A stretch of 64,000 bases of DNA. Origin: Bugula neritina. Taxonomy: Eukaryota > Bryozoa > Gymnolaemata > Cheilostomatida > Bugulidae. Positions within the stretch are counted from its first letter, which is position 1; each line of letters starts with the position of its first letter. Position numbers and translations under genes: made by a program. The stretch is taken from assembly GCA_964035545.1 (NCBI GenBank), contig OZ037771.1:9803408-9867407 (forward strand), written 5' to 3'. Below the pieces are notes generated by a model that was not told the DNA's origin, did not search any database, and worked only from the letters and a program-made list of their open reading frames with translations. Below, one piece after another: positions 42,538 through 57,140 of the stretch.

Positions 42538-42630
42538 AATAATAAATTAGATATTATGCAGGATAATAAAAACACACATAATACTATATAATATATTATA
42601 ATGATAATAATATAATATTATAAGTACCAT
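42538..42630. repeat. AT-rich palindromic tract in transposon copy 2
   Basis: This is the counterpart of 38960-39050: A/T-only runs with overlapping short palindromes, differing by a few substitutions and small length changes. It is the least conserved A/T-rich part of the element apart from the tRNA-like module. Confidence 0.6.
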
Positions 42631-43096
42631 TACTGCATTTTATAAATTACATGGTTGCCAAAAAAATGTATCACAAATTTTGTAATTATACATCAAAAAT
42701 AGAACTAGCTAGGCAGCAGGTTAGAATAGAGTAAATTTTTAAAACATGAAATCATGATTTGACTATTGTTTTATTTAGGCCAACCAACCTAGGAATACAA
42801 GATTGGGTTTTAGCTGACAGTTTATAACATTTAGCTTTTGAGCCAGCAGCACTGGCACTTGTGAAGTATAGGCAAAGTTAGTGAAGCGAGACTAACAAGC
42901 ACTCAAATACAAGGCATATTGAGACACAATAACAAGTCAGGAGCGTATAAATTGAAAAGAATGTGGAAGGGGGACTATGTTTTTCAACAAGCTATAACTT
43001 AAACATGAATTGGCTTTTGAAAAAAATAAAAAAGTATATTGGAGAACATAAGTTTCTTTATCTTTTCATATTTTTTTTGTTCCTGTGACATTCAAC

Positions 43097-43190
43097 CTGT
43101 TCGAGCTATCAGTGGAACATTGTTCATATAGAACATAAAGCACCTGGCAAAGAGCCAGAAAATGAAAAGTATGACCTTAAACCAACTGTG
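43097..43190 (-). repeat. Right terminal inverted repeat, transposon copy 2
   Basis: A 94-bp core arm ending in CCAACTGTG, inverted relative to 40616-40701. It is followed by AC (43191-43192) and then the satellite, which resumes as attctgcaacatattg exactly as in the uninterrupted paralogue near 60861. Confidence 0.85.
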
Positions 43191-45159
43191 ACATTCTGCA
43201 ACATATTGAAATATACTGCAACACACTGAAATATACTGCAACACACTGAAATATACTGCAAAATACTGAAATACACTTCAACATACTGCAACATACTGAA
43301 AGACACTACAACTCACTGAAGTATAGTGCAATATACAGAAATGTACTCTAACATACTGATATTTAATGTTACACACTGACATATACTACAAAATAATGAA
43401 ATACACTGTAACATACCGAAATAAGCTGCAACATACTGCAACATACTGAAATACACTGCAACATTCTGCAACATACTTCAACATACTGAAATATACTGTA
43501 ACATAATGAAATACACTGCAGCACATTGAAATATACTGCAACATACTGAAATGTACTGCAACATACTGAAATACACTGCAACATATTGAAGTATATTGTA
43601 ATACGCGGACATGTACTGTAACATACTGAAACACACTGAAACAATCTGAAACATACTGAAACATACTGAAACATACTGAAATACACTGCAACATACTGCA
43701 ACATACTGAAACGTACTGTAACATTATGAAATACACTGCAACACATTGAAATATACTGCAACAAACTGAAATATACTGCAACATACTAAAACGTACTGCA
43801 ACATACTGAAATACATTGCAACATATCGAAGTATATCGTAATATACGGACATGTACTGAAACATACTGAAACACACTGAAACATACTGAAACATACTGAA
43901 ATATACTGAAACATACTGAAATACACTGTAACACATTGAAAAATACTGCAACATACTGAAAGACACTTCAACTCACTGAAGTATAGTGTAATTTACGGAA
44001 ATGTACTGTAACATACTGATAATTACTGCAACACACTGAAATATACTGCAACATACTGAAATACACTGTAACATACTAAATTACACTGCAACATTCTGCA
44101 ACATACTTCAACGTACTGAAATACACTGTAACATAATGAAATACACTGCAACATACTGCAACATACTGAAGTACACTGTAAAATATTAAAATACACTGCA
44201 ACACATTGGAATATACTGCAACACACCGAAATATACTGTAACATACTGAAACATGAGCAATATACTGAAAGATGCCTCAACATACTCAAATACACTGCAA
44301 CACATTGAAATACACTGCAACATACTGAAATATACTGCAACATACTGAAATGTACTTCAACATAATGAAAAACACTGCAACATATCAAAGTATGTTGTAA
44401 TATACAGACATGTACTGAAACATACTGAAACATACTGAAATACACTGCAACAAGTTGGAATATACTGCAACATACCCAAGTATATGGTAATATAATGAAA
44501 TATACTGCAACATACCGCAGCATACTGAAAAACACTGTAACAAACTGAAATACGCTGCAACACATTGGAATATACTGCAACATACCCAAATAAATGGTAA
44601 TATACTGAAATATACTGAAATACACTGTAACACATTGAAAAATACTGCAACATACTGAAACACACTACAACTCACTGAAGTATAGTGTAACTTACCGAAA
44701 TGTACTGTAACATACTGATATTTACTGCAACACACTGAAACATACTGCAACATACTGAAATACACTGTTACATACTAAAATCCACTGCAACATACTAAAA
44801 TACACTGCAACATTCTGCAACATTCTGCAACATACTTCAACATACTGAAATACACTGTAACAAACTGAAATACGCTGCAATACATTGGAATATACTGCAA
44901 CAAACCCAAATAAATGGTAACATACTGAAATATACTGAAATACATTGTAACACATTGAAAAATACTGCAACACACTGAAAGACACTACAACTCACTGAAG
45001 TATAGTGTAATATACGAAAATGTACTGTAACATACTGATATTTACTGCAACACACTGAAATATACTGCAACATACTGTATACACTGTTACATGCCAAAAT
45101 AAACTGCAACATACTGCAACATACTGAAATACACTGTAACATACTCAAATACACTGCAA

Positions 45160-46135
45160 CATTCTGCAACACACTTCAACGAACTGAAAGACACTGTAAC
45201 ATAATGAAATACACTGCAACACATTGAAATATACCGCAACAGACTGGAATATACTGCAACACAACCAAGTACATCGTAATATACGTACATGTACTGTAAC
45301 ATACTTGAACATACTGAAACATACTGCAACATTCTGAAGTACACTGTAAAATATTGAAATACACTGCAACAAACTGCAACATACTGAAGTGCACTGTACA
45401 TATTGAAAAACACTGCAACACACTGAAAAATACTGCAACACACTGAAATATACCGCACAATACTGAATTATACTTCAACATACTGCAACATACTGAAAGA
45501 CACTACAACTCACTGAAGTATAGTGCAATATACAGGAATGTACTCTAACATACTGATATTTAATGTTACACACTGAAATATAGTACAGCATACTGAAATA
45601 CACTGCAACATACCGAAATAAGCTGCAACATTCTGCAACATACTGAAGTACACTGTAACATGATGTAGTACACTGCAACACATTGAAATATACTGCAACA
45701 AACTGAAATATACTGCAACATACTGAAATGTACTGCAACATACTGAAATACATTGCAACATATCGAAGTATATCGTAATAAACGAACATGTACTGTAACA
45801 TACTGAAACACACTGAAACAATCTGAAACATACTGAAACATACTGAAACATACTGAAATACACTGCAACATACTGCAACATACTGAAACATACTGTAACA
45901 TTATGAAATACACTGCAACACATTGAAATATACTGCAACAAACTGAAATATACTGCAACATACTAAAACGTACTGCAACATACTGAAATACATTGCAACA
46001 TATCGAAGTATATCGTAATATACGGACATGTACTGAAACATACTGAAACATACTGAAACATACTGAGATACACTGCAACATACTGCAACATACTGAAGTA
46101 CACTGTAACATGATGAAATACACTGCAACACATTG
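45160..46135 (+). repeat. Block shared with 50917-51891
   Basis: Landmarks at 45176, 45475 and 45510 recur at 50933, 51232 and 51267 (offset 5,757 bp). The match runs for about 0.95 kb and stops near 46135, where this copy has cattgaatta and the other cattgaaata. It includes the 1-bp register contraction near 45397/51153. Confidence 0.75.
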
Positions 46136-47030
46136 AATTATACTGCAACAAACTGAAATATACTGCAACATACTGAAATGTACTGCAACATACTGAAATA
46201 CATTGCAACATATCGAAGTATATCGTAATAAACGAACATGTACTGTAACATACTGAAACACACTGAAACAATCTGAAACATACTGAAACATACTGAAACA
46301 TACTGAAATACACTGCAACATACTGCAACATACTGAAACATACTGTAACATTATGAAATACACTGCAACACATTGAAATATACTGCAACAAACTGAAATA
46401 TACTGCAACATACTAAAACGTACTGCAACATACTGAAATACATTGCAACATATCGAAGTATATCGTAATATACGGACATGTACTGAAACATACTGAAACA
46501 TACTGAAACATACTGAGATACACTGCAACATACTGCAACATACTGAAGTACACTGTAACATGATGAAATACACTGCAACACATTGAATTATACTGCAACA
46601 AACTGAAATATACTGCAACATACTGAAATGTACTGCAACATGCTGAAATACATTGCAACATATCGAAGTATATTGTAATAAACGGACATGTACTGTAACA
46701 TACTGAAACACACTGAAACATACTGAAACATACTGAAACATACTGAAACATACTGAAATACAGTGCAACATACTGAAACATACTGTAACATTATGAAATG
46801 CACTGCGACACATTGAAATATACTGCAACAAACTGAAATATACTGCAACATACTAAAACGTACTGCAACATACTGAAATACATTGCAACATATCGAAGTA
46901 TATCGTAATATACGGACATGTACTGAAACATACTGAAACATACTGAAACATACTGAGATACACTGGAACATACTGCAACATACTGAAATACACTGCAACA
47001 CATTGAAATATACTACAACAAACTGAAATA
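45691..47030 (+). repeat. 450-bp higher-order repeat, two close copies plus a diverged third
   Basis: Positions 45691-46140 and 46141-46590 match closely at an offset of exactly 450 bp; for example the rare aacgaacatg falls at 45781 and 46231. A third copy starts at 46591 but has aacggacatg and drifts to a 440-bp offset after about 46700. The pair merges into one long open minus-strand frame (45566-46831), which is not taken as a gene. Confidence 0.85.
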
Positions 47031-47079
47031 TACTGCAACATACTGAAACGTACTGCAACATACTGAAATACATTGCAAT

Positions 47080-48540
47080 ATATCGAAGTATGTCGTAATA
47101 TACGGACATGTACTGTAACATACTGAAACACACTGAAACATACTGAAACATACTGAAATATACTGAAATATACTGAAATACACTGTAACACATTGAAAAA
47201 TACTGCAACATACTGAAAGACACTTCAACTCACTGAAGTATAGTGTAATTTACGGAAATGTACTGTAACATACTGATAATTACTGCAACACACTGAAATA
47301 TACTGCAACATACTGAAATACACTGTAACATACCGAAATAAACTGCAACATAATGCAACATACTGAATTACACTGTAACATACTAAATTACACTGCAACA
47401 TTCTGCAACATACTTCAACGTACTGAAATACACTGTAACATAATGAAATACACTGCAACATACTGCAACATACTGAAGTACACTGTAAAATATTAAAATA
47501 CACTGCAACACATTGGAATATACTGCAACACACTGAAATATACTGTAACATACTGAAACATGAGCAATATACTGAAAGATGCCTCACCATACTCAAATAC
47601 ACTGCAACACATTGAAATACACTGCAACACACTGAAATATACTGCAACATACTGAAATGTACTTCAACATAATGAAAAACACTGCAACATATCAAAGTAT
47701 GTTGTAATATACAGACATGTACTGAAGCATACTGAAACATACTGAAATACACTGCAACAAGTTGGAATATACTGCAACATACCCAAGTATATGGTAATAT
47801 AATGAAATATACTGCAACATACCGCAACATACTGAAAAACACTGAAACAAACTGAAATACGCTGCAACACATTGGAATATACTGCAACATACCCAAATAA
47901 ATGGTAATATACTGAAATATACTGAAATACACTGTAACACATTGAAAAATACTGCAACATACTGAAACACACTACAACTCACTGAAGTATAGTGTAACTT
48001 ACTGAAATGTACTGTAACATACTGATATTTACTGCAACACACTGAAACATACTGCAACATACTGAAATACACTGTTACATACTAAAATACACTGCAACAT
48101 ACTAAAATACACTGCAACATTCTGCAACATTCTGCAACAAACTTCAACATAATGAAATACACTGTAACAAACTGAAATACGCTGCAACACATTGGAATAT
48201 ACTGCAACATACCCAAATAAATGGTAACATACTGAAATATACTGAAATACACTGTAACACATTAAAAAATACTGCAACATACTGAAAGACACTTCAACTC
48301 ACTGAAGAATAGTGTAATATACAGAAATGTACTGTAACATACTGATATTTACTGTAACACACTGAAATATACTGCGACATACTGAAATACACTGTAACAT
48401 ACCGAAATAAACTGCAACATAATGCAACATACTGAATTACACTGTAACATACTAAAATACACTGCAAAATTCTGCAACACACTTCAACGAACTGAAAGAC
48501 ACTGTAACATAATGAAATACACTGCAACACATTGAAATAT
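47080..48540 (+). repeat. Segment duplicated at 49529-50989 (offset 2,449 bp)
   Basis: Landmarks 47225, 47664, 47692, 48029, 48294 and 48484 recur at 49674, 50113, 50141, 50478, 50743 and 50933, all offset by 2,449 bp. The match begins near 47080 and ends near 48540, where one copy goes on with aaactgaaatacgc and the other with agactggaatatac. Differences are isolated substitutions. Confidence 0.85.
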
Positions 48541-49528
48541 ACTGCAACAAACTGAAATACGCTGCAACACATTGGAATATACTGCAACATATCCCAATAA
48601 ATGGTAATATACTGAAATATATTGAAATACACTGTAACACATTGAAAAATACTGCAACATACTGAAACACACTACAACTCACTGAAGTATAGTGTAACTT
48701 ACTGAAATGTACTGTAAAATACTGATATTTACTGCAACACACTGAAACATACTGCAACATACTGAAATACACTGTTACATACTAAAATACACTGCAACAT
48801 ACTAAAATACACTGCAACAATCTGCAACATTCTGCAACATACTTCAACATACTGAAATACACTGTAACAAACTGAAACACGCTGCAACACATTGGAATAT
48901 ACTGCAACATACCCAAATAAATGGTAACATACTGAAATATACTGAAATACAATGTAACACATTGAAAAATACTGCAACACACTGAAAGACACTACAACTC
49001 ACTGAAGTATAGTGTAATATACAAAAACGTACTGTAACATAGTGATATTTACTGCAACACACTGAAATATACTGCAACATACTGAAATACACTGTTACAT
49101 GCCAAAATAAACTGCAACATACTGCAACATACTGCAACATACTGAAATACACTGTAACATACTAAAATACACTGCAAAATTCTGCAACACACTTCAACGA
49201 ACTGAAAGACACTGTAACATAATGAAATACACTGCAACACATTGAAATATACTGCAACAAACTGAAATATACTGCAACATACTAAAACGTACTGCAACAT
49301 ACTGAAATACATTGCAACATATCGAAGTATATCGTAATATACGGACATGTACTGAAACATACTGAAACATACTGAAACATACTGAGATACACTGCAACAT
49401 ACTGCAACATACTGAAGTACACTGTAACATGATGAAATACACTGCAACACATTGAAATATACTGCAACAAACTGGAATATACTGCAACATACTGGATCGT
49501 ACTGCAACATACTGAAAAACATTGCAAT
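48541..49528 (+). repeat. Satellite segment between the 2,449-bp-offset duplicates
   Basis: All decamers. Part of it (about 48541-49150) resembles 56750-57130 and 60255-60840; for example 48729-48992 corresponds to 60411-60674. It is a shared module also used in the 3,507-bp duplication. Confidence 0.7.
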
Positions 49529-50989
49529 ATATCGAAGTATGTCGTAATATACGGACATGTACTGTAACATACTGAAACACACTGATACATACTGAAACAT
49601 ACTGAAATATACTGAAATATACTGAAATACACTGTAACACATTGAAAAATACTGCAACATACTGAAAGACACTTCAACTCACTGAAGTATAGTGTAATTT
49701 ATGGAAATGTACTGTAACATACTGATAATTACTGCAACACACTGAAATATACTGCAACATACTGAAATACACTGTAACATACCGAAATAAACTGCAACAT
49801 AATGCAACATACTGAATTACACTGTAACATACTAAATTACACTGCAACATTCTGCAACATACTTCAACGTACTGAAATACACTGTAACATAATGAAATAC
49901 ACTGCAACATACTGCAACATACTGAAGTACACTGTAAAATATTAAAATACACTGCAACACATTGGAATATACTGCAACACACTGAAATATACTGTAACAT
50001 ACTGAAACATGAGCAATATACTGAAAGATGCCTCACCATACTCAAATACACTGCAACACATTGAAATACACTGCAACACACTGAAATATACTGCAACATA
50101 CTGAAATGTACTTCAACATAATGAAAAACACTGCAACATATCAAAGTATGTTGTAATATACAGACATGTACTGAAGCATACTGAAACATACTGAAATACA
50201 CTGCAACAAGTTGGAATATACTGCAACATACCCAAGTATATGGTAATATAATGAAATATACTGCAACATACCGCAACATACTGAAAAACACTGTAACAAA
50301 CTGAAATACGCTGCAACACATTGGAATATACTGCAACATACCCAAATAAATGGTAATATACTGAAATATACTGAAATACACTGTAACACATTGAAAAATA
50401 CTGCAACATACTGAAACACACTACAACTCACTGAAGTATAGTGTAACTTACTGAAATGTACTGTAACATACTGATATTTACTGCAACACACTGAAACATA
50501 CTGCAACATACTGAAATACACTGTTACATACTAAAATACACTGCAACATACTAAAATACACTGCAACATTCTGCAACATTCTGCAACATACTTCAACATA
50601 CTGAAATACACTGTAACAAACTGAAATACGCTGCAACACATTGGAATATACTGCAACATACCCAAATAAATGGTAACATACTGAAATATACTGAAATACA
50701 CTGTAACACATTAAAAAATACTGCAACATACTGAAAGACACTTCAACTCACTGAAGAATAGTGTAATATACAGAAATGTACTGTAACATACTGATATTTA
50801 CTGTAACACACTGAAATATACTGCAACATACTGAAATACACTGTAACATACCGAAATAAACTGCAACATAATGCAACATACTGAATTACACTGTAACATA
50901 CTAAAATACACTGCAAAATTCTGCAACACACTTCAACGAACTGAAAGACACTGTAACATAATGAAATACACTGCAACACATTGAAATAT

Positions 50990-53633
50990 ACCGCAACAGA
51001 CTGGAATATACTGCAACACATCCAAGTACATCGTAGTATACGGACATGTATCGTAACATACTTGAACATACTGAAACATACTGCAACATTCTGAAGTACA
51101 CTGTAAAATATTGAAATACACTGCAACAAACTGCAACATACTGAAGTGCACTGTACATATTGAAAAACACTGCAACACACTGAAAAATACTGCAACACAC
51201 TGAAATATACCGCACAATACTGAATTATACTTCAACATACTGCAACATACTGAAAGACACTACAACTCACTGAAGTATAGTGCAATATACAGAAATGTAC
51301 TCTAACATACTGATATTTGATGTTACACACTGAAATATAGTACAGCATACTGAAATACACTGCAACATACCGAAATAAGCTGCAACATTCTGCAACATAC
51401 TGAAATACACTGTAACATGATGTAGTACACTGCAACACATTGAAATATACTGCAACAAACTGAAATATACTGCAACATACTGAAATGTACTGCAACATAC
51501 TGAAATACATTGCAACATATCGAAGTATATCGTAATAAACGAACATGTACTGTAACATACTGAAACACACTGAAACAATCTGAAACATACTGAAACATAC
51601 TGAAACATACTGAAATACACTGCAACATATTGCAACATACTGAAACATACTGTAACATTATGAAATACACTGCAACACATTGAAATATACTGCAACAAAC
51701 TGAAATATACTGCAACATACTAAAACGTACTGCAACATACTGAAATACATTGCAACATATCGAAGTATATCGTAATATACGGACATGTACTGAAACATAC
51801 TGAAACATACTGAAACATACTGAGATACACTGCAACATACTGCAACATACTGAAGTACACTGTAACATGATGAAATACACTGCAACACATTGAAATATAC
51901 TGCAACAAACTGAAATATACTGCAACATACTGAAACGTACTGCAACATACTGAAATTAATTGCAACATATCGAAGTATATCGTAATATACGGACATGTAC
52001 TGTAACATACTGAAACACACTGAAACATACTGAAACATACTGAAACATACTGAAACATACTGAGATACACTGCAACATACTGCAACATACTGAAAAACAC
52101 TGTAACATGATGAAATACGCTGCAACACATTGAAATATACTGCAACAAACTGAATTATACCGCAACATACTGAAACGTGCTGCAACATAATGAAATACAC
52201 TGCAACACATTGAAATATACCGCAACAGACTGGAATATACTGCAACACATCCAAGTACATTGTAATATACGGACATGTACTGTAACATACTGAAACACAC
52301 TGAAACATACTGAAACATACTGAAATGTACTGAAATATACTGAAATACACTGTAACACATGGAAAAATACTGCAACATACTGAAAGCCACTTCAACTCAC
52401 TGAAGTATAGTGTAATATACGGAAATGTACTGTAACATACTGATATTTGCTGTAACACACTGAAATATACTGCAACATACTGAAATACACTGTAACATAC
52501 CGAAATAAACTGCAACATAATGCAACATACTGAATTACGCTGTAACATACTAAAATACACTGCAACATTCTGCAACATACTGCAACATACTGAAATACAC
52601 TGTAACATGATGAAGTATAGTGCAATATACAGAAATGTACTCTAACATAATGATGTTTAATGTTACACACTGAAATATACTGCAACACACTGAAATATAC
52701 TGCAAAATACTGAATTATACTTCAACATACTGCAACATACTGAAAGACACCACAACCCACTGAAGTATAGTGCAATATACAGAAATGTACTCTAACATAC
52801 TGATATTTAATGTTACACACTGAAATATACTACGACATACTGAAATACACTGCAACATACCGAAATAAGCTGCAACATACTGCAACATACTGAAATACAC
52901 TGTAACATGATGTAGTACACTGCAACACATTGAAATATACTGCAACAAACTGAAATATACTGCAACATACTGAAATGTACTGCAACATACTGAAATACAT
53001 TGCAACATATCGAAGTATATCGTAATAAACGGACATGTACTGTAACATACTGAAACACACTGAAACATACTGAAACATACTGAAACATACTGAAACATAC
53101 TGAAATACACTGCAACATACTACAACATACTGAAACATACTGTAACATTATGAAATACACTGCAACACATTGAAATATACTGCAACAAACTGAAATATAC
53201 TGCAACATACTAAAACGTACTGCAACATACTGAAATACATTGCAATATATCGAAGTATATCGTAATATATGGACATGTACTGTAACATACTGAAACACAC
53301 TGAAACATACTGAAACATACTGAAATATACTGAAATATACTGAAATACACTGTAACACATTGAAAAATACTGCAACATACTGAAAGACACTTCAACTCAC
53401 TGAAGAATAGTGTAATATACAGAAATGTACTGTAACATACTGATATTTACTGTAACACACTGAAATATACTGCAACATACTGAAATACACTGTAACATAC
53501 CGAAATAAACTGCAACATAATGCAACATACTGAATTACACTGTAACATACTAAAATACACTGCAACATTCTGCAACATACTTCAACGAACTGAAAGACAC
53601 TGTAACATAATGAAATACACTGCAACACATTGA
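50990..53633 (+). repeat. Mosaic satellite segment
   Basis: Decamers throughout. Its first part repeats 45233-46135 (offset 5,757 bp). The stretch 52715-53400 is close to 54234-54900, the left part of the 3,507-bp unit. Around 52392-52690 it resembles left-arm sequence near 8021-8230 and 10197-10500, showing that both arms share ancestry. No gene seen. Confidence 0.7.
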
Positions 53634-56600
53634 AATATACCGCAACAGACTGGAATATACTGCAACACATCCAAGTACATCGTAATATACGGACATGTAC
53701 TGTCACATACTGGAACATACTGAAACATACTGCAACATTCTGAAGTACTCTGTAAAATATTGAAATACACTGCAACAAACTGCAACATACTGAAGTACAC
53801 TGTACATATTGAAAAACACTGCAACACACTGAAATATACTGCAACACACTGAAATATACCGCACAATACTGAATTATACTTCAACATACTGCAACATACT
53901 GAAAGACACTACAACTCACTGAAGTATAGTGCAATATACAGAAATGTACTCTAACATACTGATATTTAATGTTACACACTGAAATATACTACAACATACT
54001 GAAATACACTGCAACATACCGAAATAAACTGCAACATAATGCAACATACTGAATTACGCTGTAACATACTAAAATACACTGCAACATTCTGCAACATACT
54101 GCAACATGCTGAAATACACTGTAACATGATGAAGTATAGTGCAATATATAGAAATGTACTCTAACAAAATTATATTTAATGTTACACACTGAAATATACT
54201 GCAACACACTGAAATATACTGCAAAATACTGAATTATACTTCAACATACTGCAACATACTGAAAGACACCACAACCCACTGAAGTATAGTGCAATATACA
54301 GAAATGTACTCTAACATACTGATATTTAATGTTACACACTGAAATATACTACAACATACTGAAATACACTGCAACATACCGAAATTAGCTGCAACATACT
54401 GCAACATACTGAAATACACTGTAACATGATGTAGTACACTGCAACACATTGAAATATACTGCAACAAACTGAAATATACTGCAACATACTGAAATGTACT
54501 GCAACATACTGAAATACATTGCAACATATCGAAGTATATCGTAATAAACGGACATGTACTGTAACATACTGAAACACACTGAAACATACTGAAACATACT
54601 GAAACATACTGAAACATACTGAAATACACTGCAACATACTACAACATACTGAAACATACTGTAACATTATGAAATACACTGCAACACATTGAGATATACT
54701 GCAACAAACTGAAATATACTGCAACATACTAAAACGTACTGCAACATACTGAAATACATTGCAATATATCGAAGTATATCGTAATATACGGACATGTACT
54801 GTAACATACTGAAACACACTGAAACATACTGAAACATACCGAAATATACTGAAATGTACTGAAATACACTGTAACACATTGAAAAACACTGCAACATACT
54901 GAAAGACACTTCAACTCACTGAAGAATAGTGTAATATACAGAGATGTACTGTAACATACTGATATTTACTGTAACACACTTAAATATACTGCAACATACT
55001 GAAATACACTGTAACATACCGAAATAAACTGCAACATAATGCAACATACTGAATTACACTGTAACATACTAAAATACACTGCAACATTTTGCAACATACT
55101 TCAACGAACTGAAAGACACTGTAACATAATGAAATACACTGCAACACATTGAAATATACCGCAACAGACTGGAATATACTGCAACACATCCAAGTACATC
55201 GTAATATACGGACATGTACTGTAACATACTGGAACATACTGAAACATACTGCAACATTCTGAAGTACACTGCAAAATATTGAAATACACTGCAACAAACT
55301 GCAACATACTGAAGTACACTGTACATATTGAAAAACACTGCAACACACTGAAATATACTGCAACACACTGAAATATACCGCACAATACTGAATTATACTT
55401 CAACATACTGCAACATACTGAAAGACACTACAACTCACTGAAGGATAGTGCAATATACAGAAATGTACTGTAACATACTGATATTTAATGTTACACACTG
55501 AAATATACTACAACATACTGAAATACACTGCAACATACCGAAATAAGCTGCAACATTCTGCAATATACTGAAATACACTGTAACATGATGTAGTACACTG
55601 CAACACATTGAAATATTCTGCAACAAACTGAAATATACTGCAACATACTGAAATGTACTGCAACATACTGAAATACATTGCAACATATCGAAGTATATCG
55701 TAATAAACGAACATGTACTGTAACATACTGAAACACACTGAAACAAACTGAAACATACTGAAATATACTGAAATATACTGTAACACATTGAAAAATACTG
55801 CAACATACTGAAAGACACTTCAACTCACTGAAGTATAGTGTAATTTACGGAAATGTACTGTAACATACTGATAGTTACTGCAACACACTGAAATATACTG
55901 CAACATACTGAAATACACTGTAACATACCGAAATAAACTGCAACATAATGCAACATACTGAATTACACTGTAACATACTAAATTACACTGCAACATTCTG
56001 CAACATACTTCAACGTACTGAAATACACTGTAACATAATGAAATACACTGCAACATACTGCAACATACTGAAGTACACTGTAAAATATTAAAATACACTG
56101 CAACACATTGGAATATACTGCAACACACTGAAATATACTGTAACATACTGAAACATGAGTAATATACTGAAAGATGCCTCAACATACTCAAATACACTGC
56201 AACACATTGAAATACACTGCAACACACTGAAATATACTGCAACACACTGAAATGTACTTCAACATAATGAAAAACACTGCAACATATCAAAGTATGTTGT
56301 TATATACAGACATGTACTGAAACATACTGAAACATACTGAAATACACTGCAACAAGTTGGAATATACTGCAACATACCCAAGTATATGGTAATATAATGA
56401 AATATACTGCAACATACCGCAACATATTGAAAAACACTGTAACAAACTGAAATACGCTGCAACACATTGGAATATACTGCAATATACCCAAATAAATGGT
56501 AATATACTGAAATATACTGAAATACACTGTAACACATTGAAAAATACTGCAACATACTGAAACACACTACAACTCACTGAAGTATAGTGTAACTTACTGA

Positions 56601-57140
56601 AACATACTGCAACATACTGAAATACACTGTTACATACTAAAATACACTGCAACATACTAAAATACACTGCAACATTCTGCAACATTCTGCAACATACTTC
56701 AACATACTGAAATACACTGTAACAAACTGAAATACGCTGCAACACATTGGAATATACTGCAACATATCCCAATAAATGGTAATATACTGAAATATATTGA
56801 AATACACTGTAACACATTGAAAAATACTGCAACATACTGAAACACACTACTACTCACTGAAGTATAGTGTAACTTACTGAAATGTACTGTAAAATACTGA
56901 TATTTACTGCAACACACTGAAACATACTGCAACATACTGAAATACACTGTTACATACTAAAATACACTGCAACATACTAAAATACATTGCAACAATCTGC
57001 AACATTCTGCAACATACTTCAACATACTGAAATACACTGTAACAAACTGAAACACGCTGCAACACATTGGAATATACTGCAACATACCCAAATAAATGGT
57101 AACATACTGAAATATACTGAAATACAATGTAACACATTGA
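53634..57140 (+). repeat. 3,507-bp tandem duplication, unit 1
   Basis: Landmarks 53989, 54234, 54332, 54667, 54980, 55101, 55435, 55820, 56259 and 56699 all recur exactly 3,507 bp later, and I found no substitution in the stretches compared. Unit 1 passes into unit 2 within the shared decamer cattgaaa (57135-57142). Two register contractions inside it (near 53803 and 55320) explain in part why the period is not a multiple of 10. Confidence 0.9.

Larger units (their letters stand above)
40616..43190 (+). mobile_element. Non-autonomous TIR DNA transposon, copy 2 (2,575 bp)
   Basis: This is the same element as 37042-39617, in the same orientation, with about 3 percent substitutions in the stretches I compared and a few small indels. 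It begins CACAGTTGGTTTAAGG and ends CCTTAAACCAACTGTG, so its two outermost ends match each other better than those of copy 1. It is flanked by AC on both sides (40614-40615 and 43191-43192). The related uninterrupted satellite at 60851-60880 contains a single AC at the same place, supporting a separate insertion with its own 2-bp target duplication. The only ORF of note, 67 codons at 41791-41994 on the minus strand, is not kept open in copy 1 and is treated as chance. No transposase seen. Confidence 0.85.

Noticed and set aside
37042-43190. The two elements with the 998-bp spacer as one large composite transposon or one segmental duplication
   Set aside because: Each copy has its own flanking dinucleotide matched by a separate empty satellite paralogue, and the right flanks of the two copies are different satellite positions.
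45566-46831. Long minus-strand ORF of 421 codons, and the many similar minus-strand ORFs over the array
   Set aside because: The monomer has no stop codon on the minus strand in any frame, overlapping frames are open at the same time, and the product is only a decapeptide repeat. No promoter, intron or conserved domain signal is visible. These are not annotated as genes.
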